From NCBI GenBank assembly GCA_014872815.1, contig WKFK01000015.1:62001-126000 (forward strand): a DNA stretch of 64,000 nt, written 5' to 3'. The notes below the pieces were generated by a model. It was not told where the DNA came from, searched no databases, and worked only from the letters and a program-made list of their open reading frames with translations. The number at the start of each line of letters is the position of its first letter. Position 1 is the first letter of the stretch. The translations under genes and the position numbers were made by a program. This document shows positions 1 through 8,956 of the stretch, piece by piece. This stretch comes from Paracoccaceae bacterium. GTDB lineage: Bacteria > Pseudomonadota > Alphaproteobacteria > Rhodobacterales > Rhodobacteraceae.

Positions 1-183
1 TCGCCCCACCCTGGCAAGATTGGTCAACAGACAGGCTTTACCAAAAACACGATCGCCGCCAACGACATGTTTCCCTACAATGACATACCACCAAAGTGGC
101 GCAGCCCCTCACGCATCGGGCGGAAAACTCTCGGCAACGCTCTGGGGTCTCATCGCCCCAATAGTGTACCAGCTCACATCTGA
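1..183 (+). CDS. possible 3' end of a gene entering from the left
   Basis: Frame 1 is open from the left edge to a TGA at 181-183 (60 codons). The tail is basic and proline-rich and I do not recognise it. It would be convergent with the flagellar operon. Two other plus frames are also partly open here, so this may be chance; the start lies outside the window. Confidence 0.25.
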   Translation, partial: SPHPGKIGQQTGFTKNTIAANDMFPYNDIPPKWRSPSRIGRKTLGNALGSHRPNSVPAHI

Positions 184-230
184 TCCCTCACGCCAGTTTG
201 GGTTTGCCGCTTTCCAAGTCCCTGCGCAGC

Positions 231-260
231 AAAAAGGCGACATGCCCGAACATGCCGCCT
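231..260 (-). terminator. terminator of the flagellar operon
   Basis: On the minus strand a stem GGCGGCATG / CATGTCGCC (one G-U pair, six-base loop) is followed directly by TTTTT. It lies about 25 bases past the flgI stop, where a Rho-independent terminator of flgE-K-L-I is expected. Confidence 0.75.
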
Positions 261-285
261 CCCACGCGCGTCGTTTTTTGAAGCT

Positions 286-1398
286 TTATCGCACCACAAA
301 CTCCGCATGCAGCGCACCCGCTGCTTTGATGCTCTTGAGGATATCGATCATATCCCGCGGAGCCACGCCCAGCGCGTTCAGACCTTCGATCACCTCACTC
401 AATGACGTGCCCATCGGCACTTCGGCGAGGCCAATGCCTTCCTCTTCGTTGATATCCGCCTCGGTACGCGGCACCACCACGGTTTCGCCATCGGCAAATG
501 GGTTTGGCTGCACCACAAGAGGGGTTTCTTGCACCCGAAGCGTCAAACCACCCTGAGAGACCGCCACCCGGGAAATCCGCACGTCGTCGCCCATCACAAT
601 GGTACCGGAGCGTTGATCGACCACCACGCGGGCCTTGCGTTCAGGCTCCACAGAGATGTTCTCGATCTGGCTCAGCGCATGGGCGGGAGAGGCCTGATTG
701 GTACGATCAATGTCCACCTGCACGGTGCCCGCATCCAGCATGAGTGCCACACGGCGGCCATAGCTGCGGTTGATCGCTTCTTCAATCCGGTTGGCTGTTG
801 TGAAATCCGGCTCCCGCAACGCCAGACGCATGTTGGTCAGCGTGGAAAAATCAAAATCGATCTCTCTCTCAATGCGGGCGCCGGATGGGATCACACCCGA
901 CGTGGGCACGCCCTTGACGACGCCACCGGCCTCGCCTTCGGCTGCCACGCCCCCTGCGATCACCGTGCCCTGCGCGACTGCGTAGATCTCACCATCGGCC
1001 GCATTCATCGGTGTCATCACCAATGTGCCGCCCAAAAGGCTCTTGGCATCACCAATCGCCGAAATGGTCACATCCACCGTGCCGCCTGCACGGGCAAAGG
1101 GCGGGAGTGTTGCGGTTACAAACACCGCCGCCACATTCTTCGGACGCATGTTCTCGCCGGTGATGTTCACACCCAACCGTTCGAGAATATTGCCCATAAT
1201 TTCTTCAGTGAAAGGCGCATTCCGCAGCCCGTCGCCGGTTCCGTTCAGGCCAACCACCAAACCGTAGCCAACCAGATCATTGCCTCGTACACCGTCAAAT
1301 TCTACCAGATCTTTGATCCGGATCGGCGCTGCTGCTGCCATCACAGGCATCAGTACGAGGAGCAGTAGCATTCTTGCTAAGCCCATGAGATCATTCAC
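286..1398 (-). CDS. flgI: flagellar P-ring protein FlgI
   Basis: FlgI assembles the P-ring, the periplasmic bushing around the flagellar rod in the peptidoglycan layer. The 370-residue product has an N-terminal signal peptide (hydrophobic run then AAAAP near residue 24) followed by the conserved start IRIKDLVEFDGVRGNDLVGY and GLVVGLNGTGDG. The C-terminus, rich in Val/Ile with DMIDILKSIKAAGALHAE, matches the family, and length is normal. The start is a GTG whose GTGA overlaps the flgL stop by four bases, suggesting translational coupling; an ATG four codons inside is an alternative. It is the last gene of the minus-strand operon and is followed by a terminator. Confidence 0.96.
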   Translation of the reverse strand: MNDLMGLARMLLLLVLMPVMAAAAPIRIKDLVEFDGVRGNDLVGYGLVVGLNGTGDGLRNAPFTEEIMGNILERLGVNITGENMRPKNVAAVFVTATLPPFARAGGTVDVTISAIGDAKSLLGGTLVMTPMNAADGEIYAVAQGTVIAGGVAAEGEAGGVVKGVPTSGVIPSGARIEREIDFDFSTLTNMRLALREPDFTTANRIEEAINRSYGRRVALMLDAGTVQVDIDRTNQASPAHALSQIENISVEPERKARVVVDQRSGTIVMGDDVRISRVAVSQGGLTLRVQETPLVVQPNPFADGETVVVPRTEADINEEEGIGLAEVPMGTSLSEVIEGLNALGVAPRDMIDILKSIKAAGALHAEFVVR

Positions 1399-2405
1399 CT
1401 TACATAGTTTGCCAACGTCAGTTGGGAGAGTCTCGAGGTGATCGTGTAGACCATCTCGAGTTGCACCTGCACGGCTTGCAGCTTACCCGCCACTTCCGTT
1501 TGGTCCGCAGACAGCAGATCGCTCTGCGTCATCAGCATTGAACTGCGCGACAGGGAGTTCTCCGCCATCGCATTCTCAACGCGTTCTTGATTGAAACCAA
1601 TGTCTGCGCGCACCCGGGTCAAATTGTCCTGACCGGTCAAAAGACGTTCACCAGCACGCGCCATAAGGTTCTTTTTATCTGTGAGGTCCAGATTAAGCCC
1701 TGGATCAAGAGCCAACGCCGCAAGCGCCGAATCCCGCATTGCTTCACGTAGCTCCATGCTGTCTGCACGAACGTTGAAATCTGCGGACTGGTTATCATTC
1801 AAACGCATCGGTGCGAGATCGTTAAGGGATCCCAAATACGCGTTGGTTTCAAATCCACCGCCTGGAGTCATAAAATAGTCGTCCACGGCTGTGACAATGT
1901 CATTGATCGTCAAGGCGCCCGCAACAGCTGCTGAAAGCTGGGTCATCATTGCGTCAGAATCAATCAATGCGGCGCCATCTGTGGCCGTGCCGCCAAAGAG
2001 TGTCCGGTCAGCGACCCGACCATTCAAGGCACTCACAACCGCGTCAAAATCGTTGCGCGCACTACGAGCCACACTGTCGACCGCAGCGGACAAACCGGAC
2101 TCCGACGCAGACAACAAATCCCGCCCCAAATCACCAGTGACCGAATGCACCTGGTCCAGCGTCATTTGCGCTGTCTCTAAAAACAGCTCTGCATCCTTGG
2201 TGGCAATGTCGTAACCCTCCAAAACCGTCAACTGACGTTCTACACCGGCCAACATATTGAAATCGCCGCGCAGAGCCGCCGAGGGATCAGCTTTTCGGCC
2301 GGAGGCAAGTTCGTACGCAAGCCTGTTCAGGTCCTGCTTAACCGCCACGGTCCGGCGCGCATTCATCATGTGCTGCGCCATGTCACCTATTGATGTAATG
2401 GTCAT
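1395..2405 (-). CDS. flgL: flagellar hook-filament junction protein FlgL
   Basis: FlgL is the second hook-associated protein, lying between hook and filament outside the cell and secreted by the flagellar type III apparatus. The 336-residue product has flagellin-like ends: an N-terminal heptad-rich segment (SIGDMAQHMMNARRTVAVKQDLNRL is its region, residues 5-29) and a C-terminal helix ending LTLANYVR. The middle is variable, as expected. There is no signal peptide, which fits export by the flagellar machinery. The ATG overlaps the flgK stop by four bases (ATGA), and its own stop overlaps flgI in the same way, so flgK-flgL-flgI are probably one translationally coupled unit. Confidence 0.9.
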   Translation of the reverse strand: MTITSIGDMAQHMMNARRTVAVKQDLNRLAYELASGRKADPSAALRGDFNMLAGVERQLTVLEGYDIATKDAELFLETAQMTLDQVHSVTGDLGRDLLSASESGLSAAVDSVARSARNDFDAVVSALNGRVADRTLFGGTATDGAALIDSDAMMTQLSAAVAGALTINDIVTAVDDYFMTPGGGFETNAYLGSLNDLAPMRLNDNQSADFNVRADSMELREAMRDSALAALALDPGLNLDLTDKKNLMARAGERLLTGQDNLTRVRADIGFNQERVENAMAENSLSRSSMLMTQSDLLSADQTEVAGKLQAVQVQLEMVYTITSRLSQLTLANYVR

Positions 2406-3859
2406 CCGATCCTCAACAGTTCTTGCATCATTTCATCTACCGCTTGGATGAGTTTGGCATTAGCCGCATAGGACTGCTCAACCAGCATGAGCATTTGCAG
2501 CTCCTGATCGGTGTCCACGCCATCAATCAGTTCCATCTCTTCCAGCGACACCAGACGCGCCGAGGCAAAGGCCATATCGTTGTCGCTTTGCACACGCGCA
2601 CCCGCCACACTGGACAGGAACTTACCACTCATCTCACTCATCGAAACGGCCTTGGAGCCGTAGCCACCGGACACAGGCACGACCTGGACCTGCATCGCAT
2701 CCAGCATGCGGTTCAGATGTGTGGCATCACCTGCGTCACCGGGGGCAGCCGCGCCCAGACCATCGCGCAAACGCCACGTCTCGCCGGCGCCGTCGATATC
2801 CACCAGATTGTTCAGTTCAAGACGCCCGGCAAGCCCAACCTCGTTGGCCGCACTAAACGCGAGACCAGCATCGGTGAACAGTCCGGCATCGCCTGGGGCC
2901 AAAGTTGGATCCATGGTTGGATCTTGGTAGCGTTCAACCAAGTTGCGCGCTGCCGCATCCAGATCCGCCTGCGCCTGCACGCCAAATTCATCGCGAATGG
3001 CAAACTGAGCCCCAATCGCCCCGCCAGCCAGCGCACCTTTTTCGCTGTCAATCCGCATCGGGTATCCGTTGATCGAGATCCCATTCAACAGACCATTCGC
3101 TTCGGTCATGTGCGGCTCAACTGTGCCCACTTCCGTAAACTCAATACTGGCGGCTTTACCATCCAAAAGCACGGCACCATTTGTGGTATACAACGCCACA
3201 CCACCGCGATCGCGCGGTGACATACGTACGGGCACCAACTCGCCAATCTGGTCAATCAACACCTGGCGTTGATCTTCCAATGCTGCGGTTTCCTGCCCTT
3301 GGTTGATCGCCAATGAAATCTTGCGGTTGACCTCTTCGGTCTGCTTCAACAGCCCATTCAGGCTATCAATCATACTGCCAATTTTGGAATCGGCTTCAGT
3401 CCGCATTTTTTGCACGCCATCAGAGGCTTCGTTAAACGCCAAGGCAATACGCTCAGCATCCTGAGAAACGTTTTTCAGGCGGACATCGCTATCTGGTGCC
3501 CCGGTGGCCATGGCCAAGGAGCTTTCAAAGCTCGCCATCACGCCTGACAAACTGGTCGGGTCCTCCGGCGTACCCACAAGACTTTCCAAACGGTTGTAGA
3601 ACGCATTCGTGCCAGTCGCCAAAGCGTTACCGGCATCGGCCAAGCGGCGCTCTGCAATGGTGACCGGGTTCACATGGCGCGATGTTCCGTCAAGCTTCAC
3701 ACCTGCGGAATAACCGTACAGCGCGGCGGACTGATTGAGAGTCCGCCGCCCATAGCCTTCGGTCATGGCATTCGAGATGTTAGAAGACACCACTTCCGCA
3801 CGACGCGCCGTGGCCGTCAATCCGGTCAATGCATTTGACAGAGCGCTAGAGATACTCAT
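2402..3859 (-). CDS. flgK: flagellar hook-associated protein FlgK
   Basis: FlgK (HAP1) joins the hook to FlgL and the filament. The 485-residue protein begins MSISSALSNALTGLTATARR, followed by VVSSNISNAMTEGYGRR, the usual rod/hook family N-terminal helix. It ends with the matching C-terminal helix (LMLVEQSYAANAKLIQAVDE, then MMQELLRIG). These two helices pair in the assembled axial structure. The central residues 100-400 are divergent surface domains. AAGGAT lies a few bases upstream of the ATG. The gene is 41 bases downstream of flgE, with no terminator seen between them. Confidence 0.95.
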   Translation of the reverse strand: MSISSALSNALTGLTATARRAEVVSSNISNAMTEGYGRRTLNQSAALYGYSAGVKLDGTSRHVNPVTIAERRLADAGNALATGTNAFYNRLESLVGTPEDPTSLSGVMASFESSLAMATGAPDSDVRLKNVSQDAERIALAFNEASDGVQKMRTEADSKIGSMIDSLNGLLKQTEEVNRKISLAINQGQETAALEDQRQVLIDQIGELVPVRMSPRDRGGVALYTTNGAVLLDGKAASIEFTEVGTVEPHMTEANGLLNGISINGYPMRIDSEKGALAGGAIGAQFAIRDEFGVQAQADLDAAARNLVERYQDPTMDPTLAPGDAGLFTDAGLAFSAANEVGLAGRLELNNLVDIDGAGETWRLRDGLGAAAPGDAGDATHLNRMLDAMQVQVVPVSGGYGSKAVSMSEMSGKFLSSVAGARVQSDNDMAFASARLVSLEEMELIDGVDTDQELQMLMLVEQSYAANAKLIQAVDEMMQELLRIG

Positions 3860-3900
3860 GTCTTATCCTTTCCGGCCTATTACGGCCTCGGCGCGATTAT

Positions 3901-5208
3901 TTAGCGTTTGATATTGGTGGTTTCCTGCAGCATCTCGTCCACGGTCTGAATGACCTTGGCGTTGGTGCTGTAGGCACGCTGGGTTTGGATCATGTCGGTC
4001 AATTCCCCCGCCACATCGGTGGCAGATTCTTCACGGACATAAGACAAAAGTTCACCAGACGGGCCGGTACCTGCATCCCACATGAAGTAGGGGCCACTTT
4101 CGTTAGAAGGCACGTAGGTCTGGAAGTCCAAAGAGATATCTAGACCATTCGGGTTCGGCACATCTACAAGCGGGATTTGCCCAATGGTGCGGGTAATGCC
4201 GGTGTCAAAGTAGGCCGATACAAAGCCGTTGCCGTCCACTTCCACGGAGGTCATGGAGCCAACCGGCGCACCATCTTTGTCAATCTTCAGCGGCGCATAG
4301 GAATCGCCCAACTGGCTCATGCCGCCTTCGGTGCCAATCATGCCGATGTTCAGTTCCAGCGGGCCGCCCGCCACGTTCAGGATCGCGCTGCCGGTGAGCG
4401 GATCATACGCGCCACCCGGAGGGTTTGAGACCACGTTCTGCAGCAAACCACCCGTGGTACGGCCATCATCAAAAGTCAGCGTGTAGTCGCCAATAATCGC
4501 CCCGCCAGAAGCAGAATCGCGGATCACCATGTTCCACTCATTGGAAGCACCCGCCCCTGGAACGGTTGGAGTGAATTCAATGTTCAGAGTTTCCGCCTGG
4601 CCGAGGTTGCCATGGTATTCGATGCTCAGCGTTTCCATCGTACCTGCGGCACCAGCCACAGTAGAAGTCGCAGGCAGGTTCACACCAAGGTCCACGGATG
4701 TCGTCGGAGACCCAACCAACTGAGATGTCAGCAAGCGAATAGGGCTTAGGCCGGTGTCAGTGTCACGCGGATAGTTTGGAATCGATCCATCAGCTGCGGC
4801 TGGCCAGCCCATCAATGCAAGACCCGCCTCAGATACCAGGTAGCCATCTTCATCCGGACGGAACGACCCGGTTGTGGCAAGCATCATCTGTGGGCTGGTG
4901 TCACCAGCTTTAATCGCCGTGCCTGCAGCAACAGGCAAAAAACCACGACCTCGGACCGCCAAATCCGTTGGGTTGGTCGTTGGGGTCAAAGAGCCGCCTT
5001 CGTCAATCAATCGACGCGACGTCGCCTGCACGCCCCCTGCGGAGTATTTACCACCACCGGCACCTGTCACCATTGACTGAAAATCAGTCTCAACCCGACG
5101 GTAACCGTAGGTCGCAGAGTTCGCGATGTTGTCAGAGATGGTCGCAAGGCGGGTGGCATTGGCATTGAGCCCGGCCACTCCGGCATTAAGCGAAGAGGAA
5201 ATCGACAT
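3901..5208 (-). CDS. flgE: flagellar hook protein FlgE
   Basis: FlgE polymerises into the hook, the universal joint of the flagellum. The 435-residue product has the family N-terminus (MSISSSLNAGVAGLNANATR with LATISDNIANSATYGYRR) and C-terminus (TDMIQTQRAYSTNAKVIQTV, then DEMLQETTNIKR). The same helices, with variants, recur in FlgK next door. The internal beta domains carry FLPVAAGTAIK and GYLVSEAGLALMGWP motifs typical of hook proteins. A Shine-Dalgarno-like AAGGCG precedes the ATG. It is the first gene after the 98-base gap behind motB, where a possible CtrA site lies. Confidence 0.94.
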   Translation of the reverse strand: MSISSSLNAGVAGLNANATRLATISDNIANSATYGYRRVETDFQSMVTGAGGGKYSAGGVQATSRRLIDEGGSLTPTTNPTDLAVRGRGFLPVAAGTAIKAGDTSPQMMLATTGSFRPDEDGYLVSEAGLALMGWPAAADGSIPNYPRDTDTGLSPIRLLTSQLVGSPTTSVDLGVNLPATSTVAGAAGTMETLSIEYHGNLGQAETLNIEFTPTVPGAGASNEWNMVIRDSASGGAIIGDYTLTFDDGRTTGGLLQNVVSNPPGGAYDPLTGSAILNVAGGPLELNIGMIGTEGGMSQLGDSYAPLKIDKDGAPVGSMTSVEVDGNGFVSAYFDTGITRTIGQIPLVDVPNPNGLDISLDFQTYVPSNESGPYFMWDAGTGPSGELLSYVREESATDVAGELTDMIQTQRAYSTNAKVIQTVDEMLQETTNIKR

Positions 5209-5266
5209 GGTACGCCTTTCTGCTGTATCAATTCGTTCGTCGACTGCTTGGTTACGACAGTGCGAA

Positions 5267-5281
5267 TTAACAGCGGCCTAA
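5267..5281 (-). promoter_or_regulatory. possible CtrA-type site upstream of flgE
   Basis: TTAA-N7-CTAA, one base from the TTAA-N7-TTAA consensus of the response regulator CtrA, which controls motility genes in many Rhodobacteraceae. It sits about 60 bases upstream of the flgE start. A single degenerate site of this kind can arise by chance. Confidence 0.35.
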
Positions 5282-5306
5282 CGGCGTACCATATTTCCTT
5301 TTAACT

Positions 5307-6137
5307 TCAGCGATCCGATCTCAGCAGGATGATCTCGATCCGGTTATTTCGCAGGTCCCGCGGCACGTTGGACACCGGCTCACGATCTGCATGACCGGTC
5401 ACACGCGCGACCCGTTCGGTCTCTAAACCATGGGCTTCCATAAGTTTTCTGAGCTCATTTGCCCGAATCGAAGACAGTTGCCAGGTCGTGTCTTCTCGCA
5501 CTGTAATCACGCTCGTCCGCACATGACCTTCCACCGCGACCCGGTTCGTGACCATATTGGACACTTCGGCGAGAACCTTGGCTAAATCCACCAAAATAGG
5601 CATCGGCACGGCGCTCTTGGGCTTAAACAAACGCTCGGTTTCGGAATCAAAAATCTCGATCACCAAACCCTCGTCCGTCAAACGTGTCACCACATGCTTC
5701 AACATGTTATCGGCCAGCAGGCTTTCACCACCACCACCAATCAGCATGTCTTCGACGGTTTCAAACTCGGCGTTTTCGTTTTTGCTACCCGGCTGTTCGA
5801 ACTCAACCGGATCTGGGTTCTCTTTCAACGCCGTTGGCAAACCACCCACGCCTGTTTGCGACAGGATATTATGCTCCTGCACACTGTCCCCGCCAAACAT
5901 GGCATTGCCGCCGCCGGACACTTTGTTCAATGGCACCGTAGGGCTGAAGAACTCTGCGATCCCCAACCGTTGTTGCTCTGTTGTCGCATTGATCAGCCAC
6001 ATCAGCAAAAAGAACGCCATCATGGCGGTCACAAAATCCGCGTATGCAATTTTCCACGCCCCACCGTGGTGTCCGTCGCCTGCGATGACCTTTTTTCGTT
6101 TAATGATCACCGGAGCGCCGTTGGAACTATCAGCCAT
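5307..6137 (-). CDS. motB: flagellar stator protein MotB
   Basis: MotB anchors the proton-driven MotA/MotB stator to peptidoglycan. The 276-residue product has one transmembrane segment (about residues 29-47, AYADFVTAMMAFFLLMWLIN) whose Asp is the conserved proton-binding residue. The C-terminal half is an OmpA-like peptidoglycan-binding domain, with VEGH and VTGHADREPVSN-type motifs and a closing LRNNRIEIILL. Plus-charged residues before the membrane segment fit an inside N-terminus. I chose the ATG at 6137; a GTG seven codons upstream is also in frame. No motA is in the window; it probably lies elsewhere in the flagellar cluster. Confidence 0.93.
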   Translation of the reverse strand: MADSSNGAPVIIKRKKVIAGDGHHGGAWKIAYADFVTAMMAFFLLMWLINATTEQQRLGIAEFFSPTVPLNKVSGGGNAMFGGDSVQEHNILSQTGVGGLPTALKENPDPVEFEQPGSKNENAEFETVEDMLIGGGGESLLADNMLKHVVTRLTDEGLVIEIFDSETERLFKPKSAVPMPILVDLAKVLAEVSNMVTNRVAVEGHVRTSVITVREDTTWQLSSIRANELRKLMEAHGLETERVARVTGHADREPVSNVPRDLRNNRIEIILLRSDR

Positions 6138-6253
6138 CGCCGTCACCCTTTTTCTCACCCTGACAACGACACCTAAACGCCAGCTCTTACTCTGGCCTTA
6201 ACATATGGAATACATGAGAAATTTTAGGGATTTTCCAACGTCATCAGACCCCT

Positions 6254-6949
6254 CTAATCTGCCAAATATGCGCTCAAAATTTGCATAAAATCGCGCCGGT
6301 CCAAACCAGCCTCAATGGGGGATCCAATCTGCACCTCAATCACCCCCGGATACTTCAGCCATGTCCCCCGCGGCCAGACCGCGCCAGAGGTCAAACGCAC
6401 CGGCACCGCAGGCACATTCGCCAGTTGATAAAGCACGCCCACCCCGGCTTGCAGCTCCGAATGCTCCATCCGGCGCGTGCCGCTCGGAAAAATCACCAGC
6501 CGCCGTCCGTCTTTGATGGCGGCGACTCCCGCCCGAAACCCGGCGCGCATCGCCTCCCCGCCGGGTTCCACCGGAATATGCCCAAAGGCTCGGGCCAGCG
6601 GTCCAAACACAGGATAAGAAAAAATCGGCTTCTTGGCGAACATCACCGGATGATCAAACACAGTGTGAAAGAACAGCGTCTCCCAAGTGCTTTCATGCTG
6701 TGACGCAATCAACACCGGCCCCTTCGGCATATGCTCCAGCCCCTCAAGCCGATAGTCGATGCCACAGACCATCCGCAGAAGCCAACGCAGAACCGCCAAA
6801 TACCGATCCGCAAGTCGACGCACCGCTGGCAATGATCCGCGTATGAGCAGCCACGCAGCCAAGAACGGAACAATCGAGACACCCGCCAGCACAAAAAACA
6901 GCAAGCTTCGCACAAAAATAACAGGAAGGGACTGTTGCAGCCTATGCAT
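6254..6949 (-). CDS. lysophospholipid acyltransferase (PlsC family)
   Basis: Probable 1-acyl-glycerol-3-phosphate acyltransferase, making phosphatidic acid at the inner membrane. The 231-residue protein has a hydrophobic N-terminus (residues 8-37). It then has the catalytic block ASQHESTWETLFF (HX4E where many relatives have HX4D) and a second block IFPSGTRR in place of the usual FPEGTR. These fit a family member rather than an exact PlsC. It stands alone on the minus strand, 116 bases upstream of motB, and is divergent from tamA. The ribosome binding site is weak, so the start is not certain. It could act on other lysolipids, for instance lyso-ornithine lipid. Confidence 0.8.
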   Translation of the reverse strand: MHRLQQSLPVIFVRSLLFFVLAGVSIVPFLAAWLLIRGSLPAVRRLADRYLAVLRWLLRMVCGIDYRLEGLEHMPKGPVLIASQHESTWETLFFHTVFDHPVMFAKKPIFSYPVFGPLARAFGHIPVEPGGEAMRAGFRAGVAAIKDGRRLVIFPSGTRRMEHSELQAGVGVLYQLANVPAVPVRLTSGAVWPRGTWLKYPGVIEVQIGSPIEAGLDRRDFMQILSAYLAD

Positions 6950-7132
6950 CAGAAATCTCTAAATAATGTGCTTCTTTCATACGCGGAGACCGCTGCTTTG
7001 CCTAGCGTCTCGTCGCTCACCAAATACAAACTATGTGAATGCTTATGGTCAGAGAGTCACGCTTGCTCTAGTCTGTCTAAAAACGGGCGCACACTGCCAG
7101 CGGCCCAAGCATTTATTTGAGTTTTGGCGCGC

Positions 7133-8956
7133 ATGGGGGATGCTTTGCAGACAGGCGCACGACAGGTCCTTTTTTCGGGCAAGGCCACGCTGTTGGCCGC
7201 AACCCTGTGCGCCGGGCTGGCTCTGCCCGCACAGGCGTTTGACATCCAACTGACAACCAGCAACGGCGACGAAAAGTTGCAAGAGCGCTTGCTCGCCGCG
7301 ACCCTGACCTCTGCTGCGAAAGAAGAAGGCAGCACGGATCCGCAAGACATCATCGCCGCCGCGCAATCAGATTACCGCCGCTTGGTGAGCACGCTCTATT
7401 CTCTTGGCCATTTCAGCCCTCAAGTGTCCATTCGCGTAGATGGGCAAGAGGCGCACAACATCTCCCCCTTCGCCACCAAATCCTCAGTCGGAAAGGTGGT
7501 CTATCAGGTTGATCCCGGTCCCAATTTCAAATTTGGCAAAACCGAAATCGCCCCGATTGTCCCGGCCACAGACCTGCCGGAGGGCTTTGCCCCCGACCAA
7601 CCGGCCAGCCTGCCCCAGATCGAAAATGCCGCCCGTGCGGGAGTGGATGGCTGGCGCGACGAAGGCCATGCGAAAGCAAAAGTCAGCGACCAAAGCATCA
7701 CCGCCGATCACCGCAAAGCCACCCTGGACGTAGACCTGACCATGGATCCCGGCCCCAAACTGAAGTTTGGCAAATTGATCTACAAAGATCAGTCCAATGT
7801 TCGTCCGGAACGTGTCCGCGAAATTGCCGACCTGCCGACCGGCGAAACCTTCAGCCCACAATCCGTGGCTCAGGTATCTGCCCGTCTGCGCCGCACTGAA
7901 ACCTTCCGCACCATCGATCTGCGCGAGGCAGACGAGCCCAATCCGGACGGCACATTGGACATGGAGCTGGCGCTGGTGGACAACCCGCCGCGCCGGATTG
8001 GTTTCGGTGCGGAACTCGAAAGCCGTGACGGGCTAAGCCTCTCGGCCTATTGGATGCACCGCAACCTAAACGGCGGTGCAGAGAACCTGCGCTTTGACTT
8101 CGCCATTGAAAATCTTGGCGCGCAAAACAGCGGCGTGAACTATAGCCTCGGCACGCGCTACTCCCGCCCGGCCACCTTTGGCGCCAACACCGCGCTGACG
8201 TTGGGCGCCGAACTCAAGCAAGAAGACGAAGATCTTTACTTCTTGCGCAGCCTGTCCTTGGGCGTTGGCGTGAAAACCATCCACTCAGATCGGTTTGAAA
8301 CCACCGCCGGGCTGGGGCTGTACTTTTCTGACGTGGACGACAACTACGGCGAACGCAAACTGCACCTGATCGGCGTGCCGGTAACCACAAAACTGGACCG
8401 CCGCGACAACATCGCCAACCCGACCCACGGCTATTACGTCGAAGGCAACGCCTTCCCATATTATGGCTTTGGAGAGGCCGACAGTGCCCTTTACCTGAAA
8501 GGCGATCTGCGCGGCTATCGCGGCTTTGGTGCAGACAACGGCGTCATCGCCGCCGGTCGTCTACAGTTTGGCACCATCCTAGGGCCTTCTATTCGCAACA
8601 CCCCGCCAGACCTCCTGTTCTACTCAGGCGGCGGTGGCACCGTGCGCGGTCAGCCTTACCAGTCCAACTTTGTGACTGTGAACGGCATCGACAGCGGCGG
8701 CCTGTCCTTCCTTGGCCTGTCCGGTGAGATGCGGGTGAAAATCAACGCCCACTTCTCCGCAGTGGCCTTCTATGATGCCGGTTTTGTTGGCGAGAAATCC
8801 AATTTCGGCGGCGACGGAAACTGGCACTCCGGTGCAGGCCTTGGCGTACGTTACAACACTGGCTTTGGGCCGCTGCGCCTCGACCTGGCTACGCCCGTGG
8901 GCGGCGACACGGGGGACGGCCTGCAACTCTACATCGGGATTGGACACGCTTACTGA
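7133..8956 (+). CDS. tamA: TamA outer-membrane translocation/assembly protein (Omp85 family)
   Basis: TamA is an Omp85-family outer-membrane barrel that with TamB helps insert or supply outer-membrane components. The 607-residue product has a signal peptide (hydrophobic LLAATLCAGLALPAQA, residues 20-35). POTRA-like repeats follow (residues 40-260, with VVYQVDPGPNFKFG and VDLTMDPGPKLKFG as clear copies). A beta-barrel with aromatic-ended strands completes it, including GGGGTVRGQPYQS, the VRGY-like barrel signature, and a final strand ending in LYIGIGHAY. I chose the ATG at 7133; a TTG three codons earlier is possible and no strong ribosome site is seen for either. The stop overlaps tamB (TGATG). 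Confidence 0.92.
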   Translation: MGDALQTGARQVLFSGKATLLAATLCAGLALPAQAFDIQLTTSNGDEKLQERLLAATLTSAAKEEGSTDPQDIIAAAQSDYRRLVSTLYSLGHFSPQVSIRVDGQEAHNISPFATKSSVGKVVYQVDPGPNFKFGKTEIAPIVPATDLPEGFAPDQPASLPQIENAARAGVDGWRDEGHAKAKVSDQSITADHRKATLDVDLTMDPGPKLKFGKLIYKDQSNVRPERVREIADLPTGETFSPQSVAQVSARLRRTETFRTIDLREADEPNPDGTLDMELALVDNPPRRIGFGAELESRDGLSLSAYWMHRNLNGGAENLRFDFAIENLGAQNSGVNYSLGTRYSRPATFGANTALTLGAELKQEDEDLYFLRSLSLGVGVKTIHSDRFETTAGLGLYFSDVDDNYGERKLHLIGVPVTTKLDRRDNIANPTHGYYVEGNAFPYYGFGEADSALYLKGDLRGYRGFGADNGVIAAGRLQFGTILGPSIRNTPPDLLFYSGGGGTVRGQPYQSNFVTVNGIDSGGLSFLGLSGEMRVKINAHFSAVAFYDAGFVGEKSNFGGDGNWHSGAGLGVRYNTGFGPLRLDLATPVGGDTGDGLQLYIGIGHAY